This document shows positions 1 through 11,711 of a stretch of 64,000 nt of DNA, in pieces. Source of the stretch: Pyropia haitanensis (Eukaryota; Rhodophyta; Bangiophyceae; Bangiales; Bangiaceae); assembly GCA_008729055.1 (NCBI GenBank), contig SDUX01000003.1:1240001-1304000 (forward strand). The letters are read 5' to 3'. Below the pieces are notes generated by a model. It was given only the letters and a program-made list of their open reading frames with translations, did not search any database and was not told where the DNA came from. How positions within the stretch are numbered: position 1 is the first letter of the stretch; each line of letters starts with the position of its first letter. Made by a program: the position numbers and the translations under genes.

Positions 1-874
1 AGGGAGAGAAGTGTTGCGAGAGAGAGAGCAAGGAAAAGTGAGGTTGGAGTCCTCCCGGCTACGCGGTCGACCCCCCATCTTTGATGCCAGCCGCGGCCGG
101 CGGTGGCTCGCGTGTGCCTCCGTGCCACCGGGAGCAGCCTTCCCTTCACGCCCTTTCACCGGTCCAGGTACCTCGCCTCCATCACGTCCCCGCCACTCTT
201 GCCTGTCGTCTACGTCCCCCCTCCGCTCCCTCCCCCCCTTCCCCCATCCTCTCCCACTGGCCGCCCGACCGCCGGCAGCGGTGCGGGAAGAAAACGGCGG
301 CTGGAGGCACACGGCGGACACTTTTCACCCGTGATCACCAACGTTTTTGGGTCAGCTGTGTCGCTGAAATCTGGTGTAATCGATGGTTGCTCCAGTATTA
401 CGAGGAGGCGGAGGAGGCGGGTCTCCCGCCGACTGCCGCAGTACACGAGCGACCGCCCGACGAGAAGCGGCGCCGACCGTCCCTACCCCCGCCGAGAAGC
501 GGCGTCGACCGTCCCTACCCCCCCCGCGGTTGTTGCGCCCCCCGCGGCGGCGTCCACCCGACCGTCGCTCCCCATGGCCACCCCAGGACTGGGTCGGCCG
601 CGGCCGGCGCCCCCCTCCGCCGCCGCGTTTGTCGCTCCCCCCTGCCCCACCGGCCGGCCGGCCGGCCGCGGCGGCCTCGCCGGCGGCTGCCGCCGCGCCC
701 CCCCCCCCTCCCCGCCCGGCCGCGCCGCGCGGCCGGCGGCGGCGGTGGCGGTGGCGGTGGCGGCGGCGGCGGCGGCGGCGGAGCGCATCGCCCCCCCCCC
801 CCTCCCCGACCGCGAGCCTCTTCCCCTGGCCCGGCGCCCCCCCCCCATGGCGCGACGCGGACGCGGTGCCGTCC
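1..874. other. Upstream region of the first gene
   Basis: No recognisable gene. The sequence is GC-rich with C-runs and GGC/GGT trinucleotide tracts near 735-780. Open frames run through it on both strands, but they are repetitive Arg/Pro/Ala translations without domain character. An in-frame ATG at 383 would extend the next gene by 164 low-complexity residues, so part of this stretch could be a leader peptide or 5' UTR. Confidence 0.4.
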
Positions 875-2643
875 ATGGCGCCCGCGCCGACGCAGGTCGC
901 GACCGGCGCGGCGGCGGCGGTGGCGCTCCGCTGGCGGCGGCCGCCCCCCGTCATCGCGTCACGGCCACCCCTGTCGGCCGAGCTGGCCGTCGGCCTGATG
1001 CGGTCGGCGTACGAGGTGCTCGACGGGATGGACGTGGTGGGGATGGACGGCTTCCAGCGCGCGTTTTGGCTGCTCCGCGCGGACGAGTGGCCCCGCTTCC
1101 GCGCGGAGAATGTGGGCGTGACGCAGGGCGTGCTGACGGACGTGCGGTACTTTGACTTTATTTCGACGTGCCAGTTCGCGGCGATTACGGGGGTACGTTG
1201 GGGGTATAGAGCGGCGGGAGGGGGGGGGGGGATGGGGATGGGGGGTGGGGGGGGGGGGTGTCATGGGGGTTTGGCTGCGATGCGGGTGGGGGGGGTAGGT
1301 GCCGGCAGTAGAGCTGTGAACTGGTTGCGCTGGTAGTGGGCTGCGGACGGGAGGGGGGTGGTGCCTCGGTGCCTGCAGAGACGCCTGGGGTGGTAGGCAC
1401 GCCCGCGAGCGGGACGGCTGGGTGCGAGCCAGAGGTGGCGCGGTCCGGTACGGCCGGTTGGACTTTGCTGACGCCCGTGCACGCCGGGGAACCGGTGGCC
1501 AGCCTGTTGATGTTCCTCGCTGTGCTCTCCCCTTGTGCTGTTTTTTTTTTCTTTTTGCTGCCGCTGGCGTGGGGTGGTGCCTGGCGCTCTCACGGGCTCG
1601 CTTTCCGCGCCGCTGGCGGTGGTGTGGTGGTGTGGTGTGGCGGGTGTGTGGGTGGCGCAGGCGTTGCGCAACAGCGCCGCGCTGTCAACGGAAAAGTTCA
1701 ACGCGGCGGGTGACACGCGTGTGAGTACGTTGGGCGGCGCGGGTGGAGCTCGTCTTGCAGAGGGGGGGGTCGTGGACGACGATCGCCCGTACCTGTGGGC
1801 CCCTGCGGGGACGGCAGCAGGACCGACTCGTCGTGTTTGTGGGGCTGGAGGGGTGCGGGCGGTGGGGGGGGGGGGAGGGGGCATGGGCAGGGCGGACTGG
1901 CCAGCGCGGTGGGCAATGCCGCTGTCGCCGGCTGTGCCGCTGTCGCTGGCTGTGCCGCCGTCGTTGGCTGTGCCCAGGGCGGCGCGTCGGCGGGCTTGCC
2001 GGCATGGCCCGTCGGCGGCTGACGCCCTCTGCTGCGTGTGTGGCCGCCCCCACCATCCCGCGTGCCGTTTTGCTCACGCAGTGTCCGCCGCGGGCACCCG
2101 CTCCTTGGTGTTGCTGTTCTGTGTTTTCGATTGAACCCCTTGCCCGCATCGACCGCGACCGTGCGCCACTACTTCCCCCGCGCCCCCCCCCCCCCTCCTC
2201 GATCAACTCCCGCTCTCTTTGTTGCAGTCCGGCGACTCCCCGCCTACGACGACCCGACGGAGCGGGTGACGGCGTTCCGCCACCTCCTGGGCGACCGCCT
2301 CGTCGTCCTCCTCGGGTCGCTCCCCACCCCCCTGCGGGAGCCCGCCACCCTCACCACCCTCCCCTTTATCGTCTGGGCGGTGCACGACGCGCTCCTCGGC
2401 GGCGGCTTTGCGCGCTCCTCCGTCGTCCGCCCCGCCGACGACGACCGGTCGGTGGCGGCGCAGTGGGTGACCCCGGCGACGCTGTGGGGGGAAGCGTACG
2501 CCGCCGCGCGCGGGGACATTGGCCACCCGTACGACGTCCTGGCGGTGCAGGCGCTCGCGCGGGCGGCGGGGCTGGGCGTCGTCCGCGCGCGGCTGCGGCG
2601 GGACGACTCGAGCCTGTACCGCGAGTACACGCTCGTGGGGTAG
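875..2643 (+). CDS. Three-exon gene, protein of unknown function
   Basis: Proposed exons are 875-1192, 1661-1724 and 2228-2643, giving 265 residues. Both donors read GTACGT and the acceptors are gcgcag and ttgcag. Phases agree only when the 64-base middle exon is included, which supports the model. I do not recognise the family. Visible features are a globular segment with TDVRYFDFISTCQF at the end of exon 1, then a helical stretch with RVTAFRHLLGDRLVVLLGSL, and a C-terminus ending SSLYREYTLVG. No membrane segment is evident in the globular part. The start is uncertain: 875 is the ATG nearest the non-repetitive part, while 383 in the same frame would add a Pro/Arg/Ala-rich leader that could be a transit peptide. 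Function unknown. Confidence 0.6.
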
Positions 2644-3542
2644 GGAGGGGCGCGTGGCCGGCAGGAGGGGGGGGGGGCGCGGCGGCGAGAGCCGGGGAGC
2701 GGGCACCCGCGGAACCATCCTTCTACTCGGTCTGTGTAAGATACTGTTCTCCGTTCCTATCCGCTCGGCGACCTCGGCTGTCAAAATACCGTGTGGGTGG
2801 CGGGCGGGCATTCCCGCCCGTCTCGCTGGCTGTCCCCCGCCCGCCCGTGTGTGCCTCCGCCGTGCAGCCAGGCGCCGCGTGGCCGACCGCCAGCCCCCGC
2901 CCCCGCCCGGCGCGCGCTCCACCGCGGCGGCCGGGAGCGCACGACGCGGCGGCGGCACGCGGCGAGCCGGCGACGGCCGCCCCACAACCACAGCGGCACA
3001 GCGCCCCCGCCCCGGCCGTTGCCGCGGGCGTGCCAGCACGCTGCGCTGGCGGGCGCCGCGGCGGGCGCACCCCGACGAAGCCCGGCGGGGGCCGGCCGCC
3101 ACGGGCGCGCCGCCACGGCCACGCCCGTCACGCCGCGGCCGCCGCGGCCACGACCGCCGCCACCACTGCCGCGACCGCCGGGTTCCGATGTGGGCCGTTC
3201 CTGCGTTAGTAGGGAGTGGGGGCGGCGGGGGGGGGGGGAGGGCAGTGGGAGAGAGGCCACGCGCCGTCGCGGAGGGTGGCTGTCGCAAGAAACAGAGGCG
3301 TGCCACCTCCGCGCACCCCTCCCCGCTGCGAGACAGAAGCCAGCAGCTGCCCAACGCGCGGCGGCACGTTGCGTCACCCGCGCCGCCCGGCAGGCGCCCG
3401 CCTGCACCAATGACGAGCGCACAAGTGCCGCGCGGGCGGGCGGGCGAGCGGGCGGGCGGGCTAGCGGGCGCGCGCCACGCCCACCGCTGCGCATCCCCCC
3501 CCCTCCCCAAGAGCCCGCGCCCACCACGGTGACGGCCCCACC
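2644..3542. other. Intergenic between convergent genes
   Basis: Holds the presumed 3' ends of the flanking convergent genes. A short less GC-rich patch lies at 2715-2795. The rest is GC-rich with a (GCGG)n-like stretch near 3430-3475. No gene seen. Confidence 0.5.
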
Positions 3543-3687
3543 TCAGCACAGCACCCGCTCCTCCGCGTCGTCCACCAGGTCGGCATCGTCAGGGGCGATG
3601 GCGGCATCCCCCCCCCCCCCAGGTTGCTCCCCCAGCCGCCTGCCACCGGTGCGGTAGTCCCCCCCCTCCCCCTCCCCCCCCGCGCCG

Positions 3688-3734
<47 letters not shown>

Positions 3735-5722
3735 GCCACCCCGGTCGCGGTCGGCCGTCGCGTCTGGGGAGGCGGGGTGGCGGTCCCCCCCCCCCCTCCC
3801 CCACGGCCGCCCAGGTCCAGCCACAGCCACGAGGGGGTGCGGCCAAAGAGGCCACTCCCGCGGCGCCGCCGGCGAGGTGCCGGCGACCCGCCGGCGTCGC
3901 CCCCCCCGGGCGCTCCGCCGGCGCCGGCGCCGGCGCCACGCCCCGCCGGGCGCGGCGACCACGGCAGGGCGGCGGCGCTGGCGAGCGACGAGGACGAGGC
4001 GGCCGCCCCCCCCCTCCCGCCGCCGCGGGGGTCGCCCGGCTCGTCGAGCGCCGCGGCGCGCGCGACCGCCTCGACGCAGCGCTCGAGGGTGCGCTCCACC
4101 AGGCAGTGGTGGCGGATGACGTGAATGGCGGGCCACGTCAGCGCCTCGCCGGCGCGCATCGCCGCGTGCACCGACGCCGCGGTCGGGTTGCGGAAGAGGC
4201 GCGCCAAGTCCATGACGCGCACCGGGCTCATGATGGTGACGTCCCCCTGGTAGGGCTGCACCAGCACCGGGAAGAGGGAGCGGAGAAACTGAGGCAGCAG
4301 GCCCAGCTGGGAGGCCTGCCAGTAGCGCAGCTGCGCTTCCGCCTTGAGCACCCCTGCCAGGCGGGTGCGCAGCAGCGGGGACCCGCGGAGGCCCGTAAAG
4401 TGGGGGTTGGCCTGCGACACGATAAAGTGGTTGACGTTGAAGAGCTCGGCGATGCGCGCCAGCGGCACGTCCGCGTGGATGCTGCCGTCAATAAAGTCGC
4501 CGCCGCCACCAAGGACGCCGCTCGCGCCATCGCCGCCGCCGCCCGACGCGCCCGCGTAGGGGATGATGGCGCCCGACGGGTCCTTGGCGAGCAGCGTCAC
4601 GGGCGCAAACACCACCGGCAGCGCCGACGACGCGGACGCGGCGGACCACACGAGCACGTTGGGGGCGGTCAAGTAGTTGAGCAGCAGCGGTGGGTCCCCC
4701 GACCGGACCGGCGTGACGGTCACGTTGAGGATCCGCTTGGTCCGCCCGTACGCCTCGGCAAAGGTGATGTCGCCGAGGTTCTCCCGCAGCGACGCCTGCA
4801 GACACCGGACGTCGTAGAGGGCGCCGGTGCGGAGGAAGCGGCGGAACCGCACGACCGCGGGCGTGGCCGTGTCGAAAAAGGCAAACGCAAACGGCGTCCG
4901 CCGCCGCGGGTTGACAAACGCGGGCGACGCAAAGATGGCGGCCAGCTCGGCGTCGGTAAACGCGCCGAGGATGGACGCGATGATCGCGCCCGCAGAGGCG
5001 CCCGACAGGACCCGCGGCAGCAGGTTGGCCTCGAGCAGCGCCTTGGCCACCCCCAGGTGGTGCAGGCCCATCGACGCGCCGCCCGACAGCATCAGGGCGG
5101 TGCGGCCGTGGGCGTGGCGGAGCTCGTTGAAGAAGAGCAGCGTGTCCCGGGGGGAGAGCCCGTCGCGGACGGGCGGGCCCGGCCGCCCGACGGGGACCAA
5201 GGGGGGCGGGGAGCGCGGCTGCCGCGCGTGGCCACCGTCCCAGCCGCCGCCGTCGCCGCCGTCAGCACCGTCCCCGGCGGCGCCGTTGGTCACCCCCGGC
5301 GTTGCCTCGGCGTCGACGCTGTCGCCGCCCCCCCCCCCCGACCCCGCGCCCACCGCCCCCGCGGTGACGTCGAGGAGGTACGCCACCACATTCACATAGT
5401 CCTCCACCACCGCCGCGGTGCCGACGCGGGACTGACCGTGCAGCGCCGGGTGGCACAGGCCGCCATCATTGCGAGCCGACGCGGCGGGGCGGAGCGCAAA
5501 CGCGAGCGCCACGCCGTCACGGGCGGCGTGGAGGCGGCGGAGGTCGGCAAGCCGCGAGCGGAGGAGGTCCAGGTTGACGACGCGCGCCACTTCGGAGCGG
5601 ATGGCCTCCAGCTGCCTCGCCGGCAGCCGGGCGGGGGGGGGGCGGGCGTGGCCGGCAGCGCCGTCGCCACCCCAGCCGCCGCCGCCGCCACTCGTGCCGC
5701 CCCCGTCGCGCCCGCCGCCGCC

Positions 5723-5753
<31 letters not shown>

Positions 5754-6762
5754 TCCCGACCCGCCAGGCCAACGCCGTTGGCACCCCCCCCCACCCCGCC
5801 CCCCCCCCGGGCGGCGGCCACCCCCCCCCCTCGGCCTGCCACGCGTCCGCCCCGTCCAGGCGGTCCAGCTCAGCGGCCGCCGCGTACCACGCGGCGTAGG
5901 TCGGGGCGGCCGCCAAGTCCGCCGCCACCGCCGCCACGTACGCGCGGCGCGCGGCCGCGTTGGCCGGGCCACGCCACACCGACCGCGCCGCCGCGGCGGC
6001 GGCGGCGAGCACCAGGCGCGGGAAGAAGAGGCACAGCGCCACCGCCCGGCGGGCGAGGCGTACCGCCAGCCACGCAGACGTGGCCGCCACGGGGGGCGGC
6101 ACCGCTGGCGCGGCGGTCGCGGCGGCGGGGGGCGGCGCCCCCGTGGGCCCGCCGCCGCCGCCGCCGCCGCCGCCACCGCCGCCGCGGCCACCACTACTAC
6201 CGCCGCCGCCGCCGCCAGCCGTGGCGGTCGTGCCGCCCCCCGCCGGGGACGCAACGCCCAGCCACCGCTGGAGCGACACGCAGCGGGCGGCCCAAAACAC
6301 GTCGGCCGGCGCGCCGCCGCTACGCGGCGACGGCCAGCCCCCAACCCGCCCCGCCCGCACAGCCGCCTCGGCGGCAGCCTCCCCCCCCCCGGCAGTGGCC
6401 GTCGCGCCGTCGATGGCGCGCGCGTCCGCCCCTGGCCCAATCCCCCGCCAGTCACCCCCACCGCCACCGCCGCCGCCGTCGCCACCGCCGCCGCCGCCAT
6501 CGTCGGCAGCAGCCCCAATGACGGGGAGGCCCGCAAAATCGCCCCAATCGCCCACCCCCCCACCCCCGGCCGCCGTCCCGTCGCGGCGCCTCCACCCCTC
6601 CCCGTCCCCCGGCGGGTCCGCCCCCCACAGGAGCGCCGACAGGCGCTCCCGCGCCGCCGTTGCGGCGTCGGCAAACCGCCACCGCACCGCCGCGGGCGCG
6701 CGGCGGTGGGCGGTGGAGGAGGCGAGAAAGGAGCCGCCATGGGGCGGATAGCGGCCGGCCAT
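3543..6762 (-). CDS. SDP1-like: Patatin-like triacylglycerol lipase, SDP1 type (frames disrupted)
   Basis: Likely hydrolyses storage triacylglycerol at lipid bodies, as SUGAR-DEPENDENT1 and yeast Tgl3/4/5 do. The N-terminal part has a hydrophobic segment, then the AYVAAVAADLAAAPTYAAWY region typical of the DUF3336 domain preceding the patatin domain in this family. The patatin domain shows the oxyanion loop LSGGASMGLHHLGV, the nucleophile elbow GASAG (G-x-S-x-G) near 4990-5010, and the catalytic Asp in FIDGSIHADVP. The start at 6762 begins MAGRYPPHGG. The frame changes in poly-G tracts about 5770-5830. A second change near 3600-3625 would end the protein with DAAIAPDDADLVDDAEERVLC at 3543; without it the frame runs on to 3461. 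The total span is not a multiple of three. I favour homopolymer errors over introns because no GT/AG pair fits. The C-terminal tail is Gly/Ala-rich. Confidence 0.85.
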
Positions 6763-8330
6763 CCAGGGAACAAGGAGGGCGCACGGGGGGGGAGGGGGGA
6801 GGGGGAGGCGGCGGCGTCACGGTGCTTGGCGGGCGCGTCACATGCAGCCGTGCCGCGCCGGGGCCGGGGGGGGAAGGAGAAGAGGGACGGCAGACACAGC
6901 CGCACCCAATACCGCGGCAAGGTCGTGGGAGGGCGGTGCGTCACGCAGCTGCGACGGTCAAGGCAACGGGCAGTGCCGGGGAGGCGGGCCCTCGCTGGCC
7001 AGGCCACCAGTCCGCGGCCAATCGAGGCGCGGCAGGGTCGGGCGCGGGCAGACACCCGGCCGCGAAACCCGCACGCCCAGCCGGGGTAGGGGCTGCCGAT
7101 ACACAGCGAGCTGACGGTGGGAGGGACAGGGGGGGGGAGGGTGTGGGGGGCGGAGCGGGCGGGGGAGGGGCGGTGTAGCCGGCTGCTCGCCAGACCCGCC
7201 GGGTCACACGGGCGGGGGGGTGCCTCCCCGCCGGAGTGGCGTGGCGCGCTGCCACCGGCTGTGGAGCCAATGGGGTCCCCGCGCGCCCCATCCCGCTTGC
7301 ACGCCGAAGTGTTGCTGTGGTGCAACCCGCGCGGCACGTCCCGCCACCGCGCGCCGGCAGGAGAGGTTGACCCGCTGTCCTGAAAACCAGTCCCCACCAT
7401 ATCGAAGACCTCGTGCTTTGGGGGTGCTCTTTTCCCTCAGCCAATGAGAGGCGATCATGTCATCAAAGTACAGCAGCACGGAAAGGAGTTTCCGGACGGG
7501 CTGTGTGCTCTTCCGCTTGCCCCTTGCAACTACGTTGAAAATCCTGATGACAGCCGCGCCACGGAGGCTCTGTCATCCCCCCCCCACCCACCCGTCCGCT
7601 GCCCCGTGGCCGTGGGACCGGCCGCCGCCTGGGAGCCGTCACCGCCTGTCTCGGTCGTCCACCCACCGCCCGATGCGCGTGCCGTGGATGGCTTGTAGCG
7701 TGCCGCGCCGCGCCTCCCACCGCGGATTGCCCGCGAGCCAGCAGGCGGGCGAGGCGCGCCTGCCCCCCTCCCGCGCCTCCTCTCGCCCACTCTCTTGCGC
7801 CTCGTGGGTGGACCTGTCCACCGCCCTGCTGGTCTGCAGAGCGGCGAGCCCCCCGCGCGAGTGCGACGCGCGACACCAGGGATACATGCCTCCAGACAAC
7901 TTACTGGGGGGGGGCAAGGGCGTGGATCCAAAGGGTGGAGAAGGGGGCGACTCCAGCCCCACCTCGGTGGCGCCCACCACTCATTGTCAGCACAGGGGCA
8001 TCCCCGCAAGTGGCGGTGGCTCGCGCTGCATCCCAGTCGGGTGCACAGCCATCTGAGCACTCCCTATCTGGGACCACACGCCAGGGTGGGGTGGAGTGAC
8101 CACGGGTGGCCACCTGATGGCGCCGCCGCGCGGATAGATGAGCTCGTCTGCCTACATGACGCCCCTTCGTGACGAGAGGGGGCCGTGACGCTCACTGTCT
8201 GCATCGGAGTCGCCTCTCGCCTCGTGACGGTCATTGCTTGGTGGGGGCTCCGCCGCCGTGTTCCCCGTGCGCTCCGCAGCTGTGCGTGGACGCGGACGCT
8301 GCACCTCACCTCCCTCGGGGGTTGGAGAGC
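6763..8330. other. Divergent intergenic region, lipase / BIN4-like
   Basis: Lies between two divergently transcribed genes and should contain both promoters. Composition is GC-rich with long G and C runs at 6785-6810, 7130-7140 and 7568-7580. A short lower-GC patch lies at 7390-7560. Small open frames are present but none has domain character. An in-frame ATG at 8169 could extend the BIN4-like gene by 54 residues. Confidence 0.45.
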
Positions 8331-9281
8331 ATGAGCCCCCGCACTGCCGTGCCCACGGACATGCCAGCTGAGATGGATGCTGTGGGTGGTGCGGAGGTGG
8401 CTGTCTCTCCCCTGGAGGGCATCCCGTGGCCTGGCGGCATCAACGTGGCTGAGCCGTTCGCGTCGACCAACACGGGCGTGGATGGGGACTGGCGGAACAC
8501 GGGGGAGGGTCAGGCTGAGACGGACATCGCCTGCCACAAGGGCCACGCGGACACGTTGGTTCCCGTCGTAGCCGCTGCCGACCCGCCCGAAGATGGTATC
8601 CAGCCCGTGACGGATGGACCATCGTCGTTCCTCCCCGCGCCAGGGTCGCCAACGGCCGTCAAGGCGCGGCGGGTGGCAAAGGCGCGGCCGGCGCACGTAA
8701 CGAGTCTGCCCCTGCTGGGGCCGACGGTCAACAGCCGATCCCTCGTGCTCGCCGCCACGACTGACGCCAGCTTGGACCTGACCGGGGATGTGGGGCCGAT
8801 CGGTCGCTTTGGCGCGCTGCCCCCGCCCGGCGGTCGCGGTATCCAGGTTGATCTCAAAGGCACCATGTACAACACGCTGCGGTCGCCGACCAACACGGCG
8901 CTAGTGGTGGACATGGGCGCCGACGCGGCGCGCGTCGTTGCCGCCTTCCACGAAGTCCTCTGGATGATTCCCCAGGACGAGGACGCCGCCGCCAACCACC
9001 TGAGCGGGGAGGAGGAGGAGGACGACCTCGCGGATCACCAGATGCTTTACTCGGCGGGCCGCACTGGGGGGGCCGGGAAGGCGAGTGGCGGGTCGGGCTC
9101 GCTTGGCACTGACAATGGGGATGAAGATGAGGGGGGAGGGGAAAAGGGAAACGGCGGCAGGGGCACGCCGCGAGCCAAGCGAGGGGGTGGCAAGGCGCGA
9201 AAGCGGGGGCGCGGCGGTGGGGCGGGTGCGTCGGCGACACCGCGGAAGCGTGCGCAGCGGAACGGCGGGGGAGCAGTCTGA
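8331..9281 (+). CDS. BIN4: BIN4/MID-like topoisomerase VI-associated protein
   Basis: In plants BIN4 (also MIDGET) is a DNA-binding component of the topoisomerase VI complex needed for endoreduplication. The middle part here carries what I recall as that family's signature order: LDLTGDVGPIGRFG, then IQVDLKGTMYNT, then TALVVDMGADAARV and an acidic run GEEEEDD. The C-terminus is a basic, Gly-rich tail (KRGGGKARKRGRGGG) suited to DNA binding or nuclear localisation. The single frame is 316 residues from the ATG at 8331; an upstream in-frame ATG at 8169 gives a longer form with no added domain character. The N-terminal 100 residues are unlike anything I recognise. The assignment rests on remembered motif order, not on a search. 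Confidence 0.72.
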   Translation: MSPRTAVPTDMPAEMDAVGGAEVAVSPLEGIPWPGGINVAEPFASTNTGVDGDWRNTGEGQAETDIACHKGHADTLVPVVAAADPPEDGIQPVTDGPSSFLPAPGSPTAVKARRVAKARPAHVTSLPLLGPTVNSRSLVLAATTDASLDLTGDVGPIGRFGALPPPGGRGIQVDLKGTMYNTLRSPTNTALVVDMGADAARVVAAFHEVLWMIPQDEDAAANHLSGEEEEDDLADHQMLYSAGRTGGAGKASGGSGSLGTDNGDEDEGGGEKGNGGRGTPRAKRGGGKARKRGRGGGAGASATPRKRAQRNGGGAV

Positions 9282-9869
9282 GGTGGCGACTGTTGATGGG
9301 TCGCGCCCATAGGAATGCAGATGCGCTCCTGGAGGCGCCGTGTCGCAGCCTGTGCGCCACACGCAAACAGGGGCGTGTCGTTGCGGAGCACGTTGCGGGG
9401 TGCGGGTTTTTTCTGTGTCTTTGGCGTTGTTCTTCTTGTCTTCACCGGCAACGCGCTTGTACAAACGCGGGAAAGAGATGACATGGCTTTTCTTCCAGAG
9501 GCTGGCTCTCCCTCTGCTTCAGACTCGCTCCAGCGAGAAAGCGAAGTCTCTGGTCGGACCGTCGCGGAGGTTGATGATTGATGAGAATGGGTGGAAGCAT
9601 TTCGCTGAGATAGGCAATATTTCTGGTTGGGTAGCCCGACACGCCGTCATCCTATCCCTCGCGTATAATTGTTATCATTTGTTTCGCCAGCGCGTCATTG
9701 GCGGCCGTCCCCAACCAGGCTGCCTTTGGTGCGGCTGCTTGCTTGCTGTCACTGCCTTCGACGAGGTGGGCGGCAGCGGCGACCAGGATCCGTGCGGCGC
9801 TCGGTCTTCAGACACTGCCACTCGTGCGTCTCCCTGCTGCTTGTGTTTTTTTCTGAGGCTGCTGGCGTC
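9282..9869. other. Intergenic, upstream of the E2 gene
   Basis: Separates two same-strand genes. It is less GC-rich than the genes, with T-rich stretches near 9400-9440 and 9845-9855 just before the start codon. No gene seen. Confidence 0.5.
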
Positions 9870-11166
<1,297 letters not shown>

Positions 11167-11711
11167 AAGGGGGGGGAGGGTAATCGCCTCGATGCACGCC
11201 CATTTTCTTCATTGTCGTGTGCCGGCGTGCCCGCGTGTGTGGATATCGTAGCAGGCTTCCCTTCCTCGCGTGCTGGTTGTTGCTCGCTTCTTTTGTCAAT
11301 GCAGCCCGGTTACCCGATGTACACTTCTCCGCTATTGTTCTGGCTCTTTCGATGGTCCCTGTCGAGCGTAGTGCTCGCTTAAACAGTCTCTGCTCTGCTC
11401 TGGACCATATGGGCGACGTGAAGGGGGCAAGGTTGCATGGCCGTGGCCTGCTCCGTGTGTGCTCAACTCATCAGCTGTGCGTTTGTGCCGTCCCTTCCTA
11501 CACGGCCTCGCGATTGTTCGGGAGGCACCAGGTAGGTCCCAGGCTGTGCTCGCATCATCAGCTGCGCGCCACTGCCCACCCTACGCGACCACGCCATCGT
11601 TCGGGAGGTGGCAGACAGGATCTAGGCTGTGCCGCCTCTGTACATCTCTACCCCCCCCAACCACTCCCCAGCCAGCCGACGACGGCCACGACCAACGGCT
11701 CCTCACACACG
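11167..11711. other. Intergenic between convergent genes
   Basis: 3' flanks of the E2 gene (+) and the Hbs1-like gene (-). Moderate GC. No gene seen apart from the two-copy tandem repeat at 11471-11640. Confidence 0.5.
11471..11640. repeat. Two-copy diverged tandem repeat, ~86 bp period
   Basis: The order 'tcagctgtgc ... gttcgggaggcac ... aggctgtgct' beginning at 11471 recurs from 11558 as 'tcagctgcgc ... gttcgggaggtgg ... aggctgtgcc'. Two diverged copies are visible. No coding role is apparent. Confidence 0.6.

Noticed and set aside
4106..5899. 597-codon open frame on the plus strand
   Set aside because: Antisense shadow of the SDP1-like lipase; no domain character.
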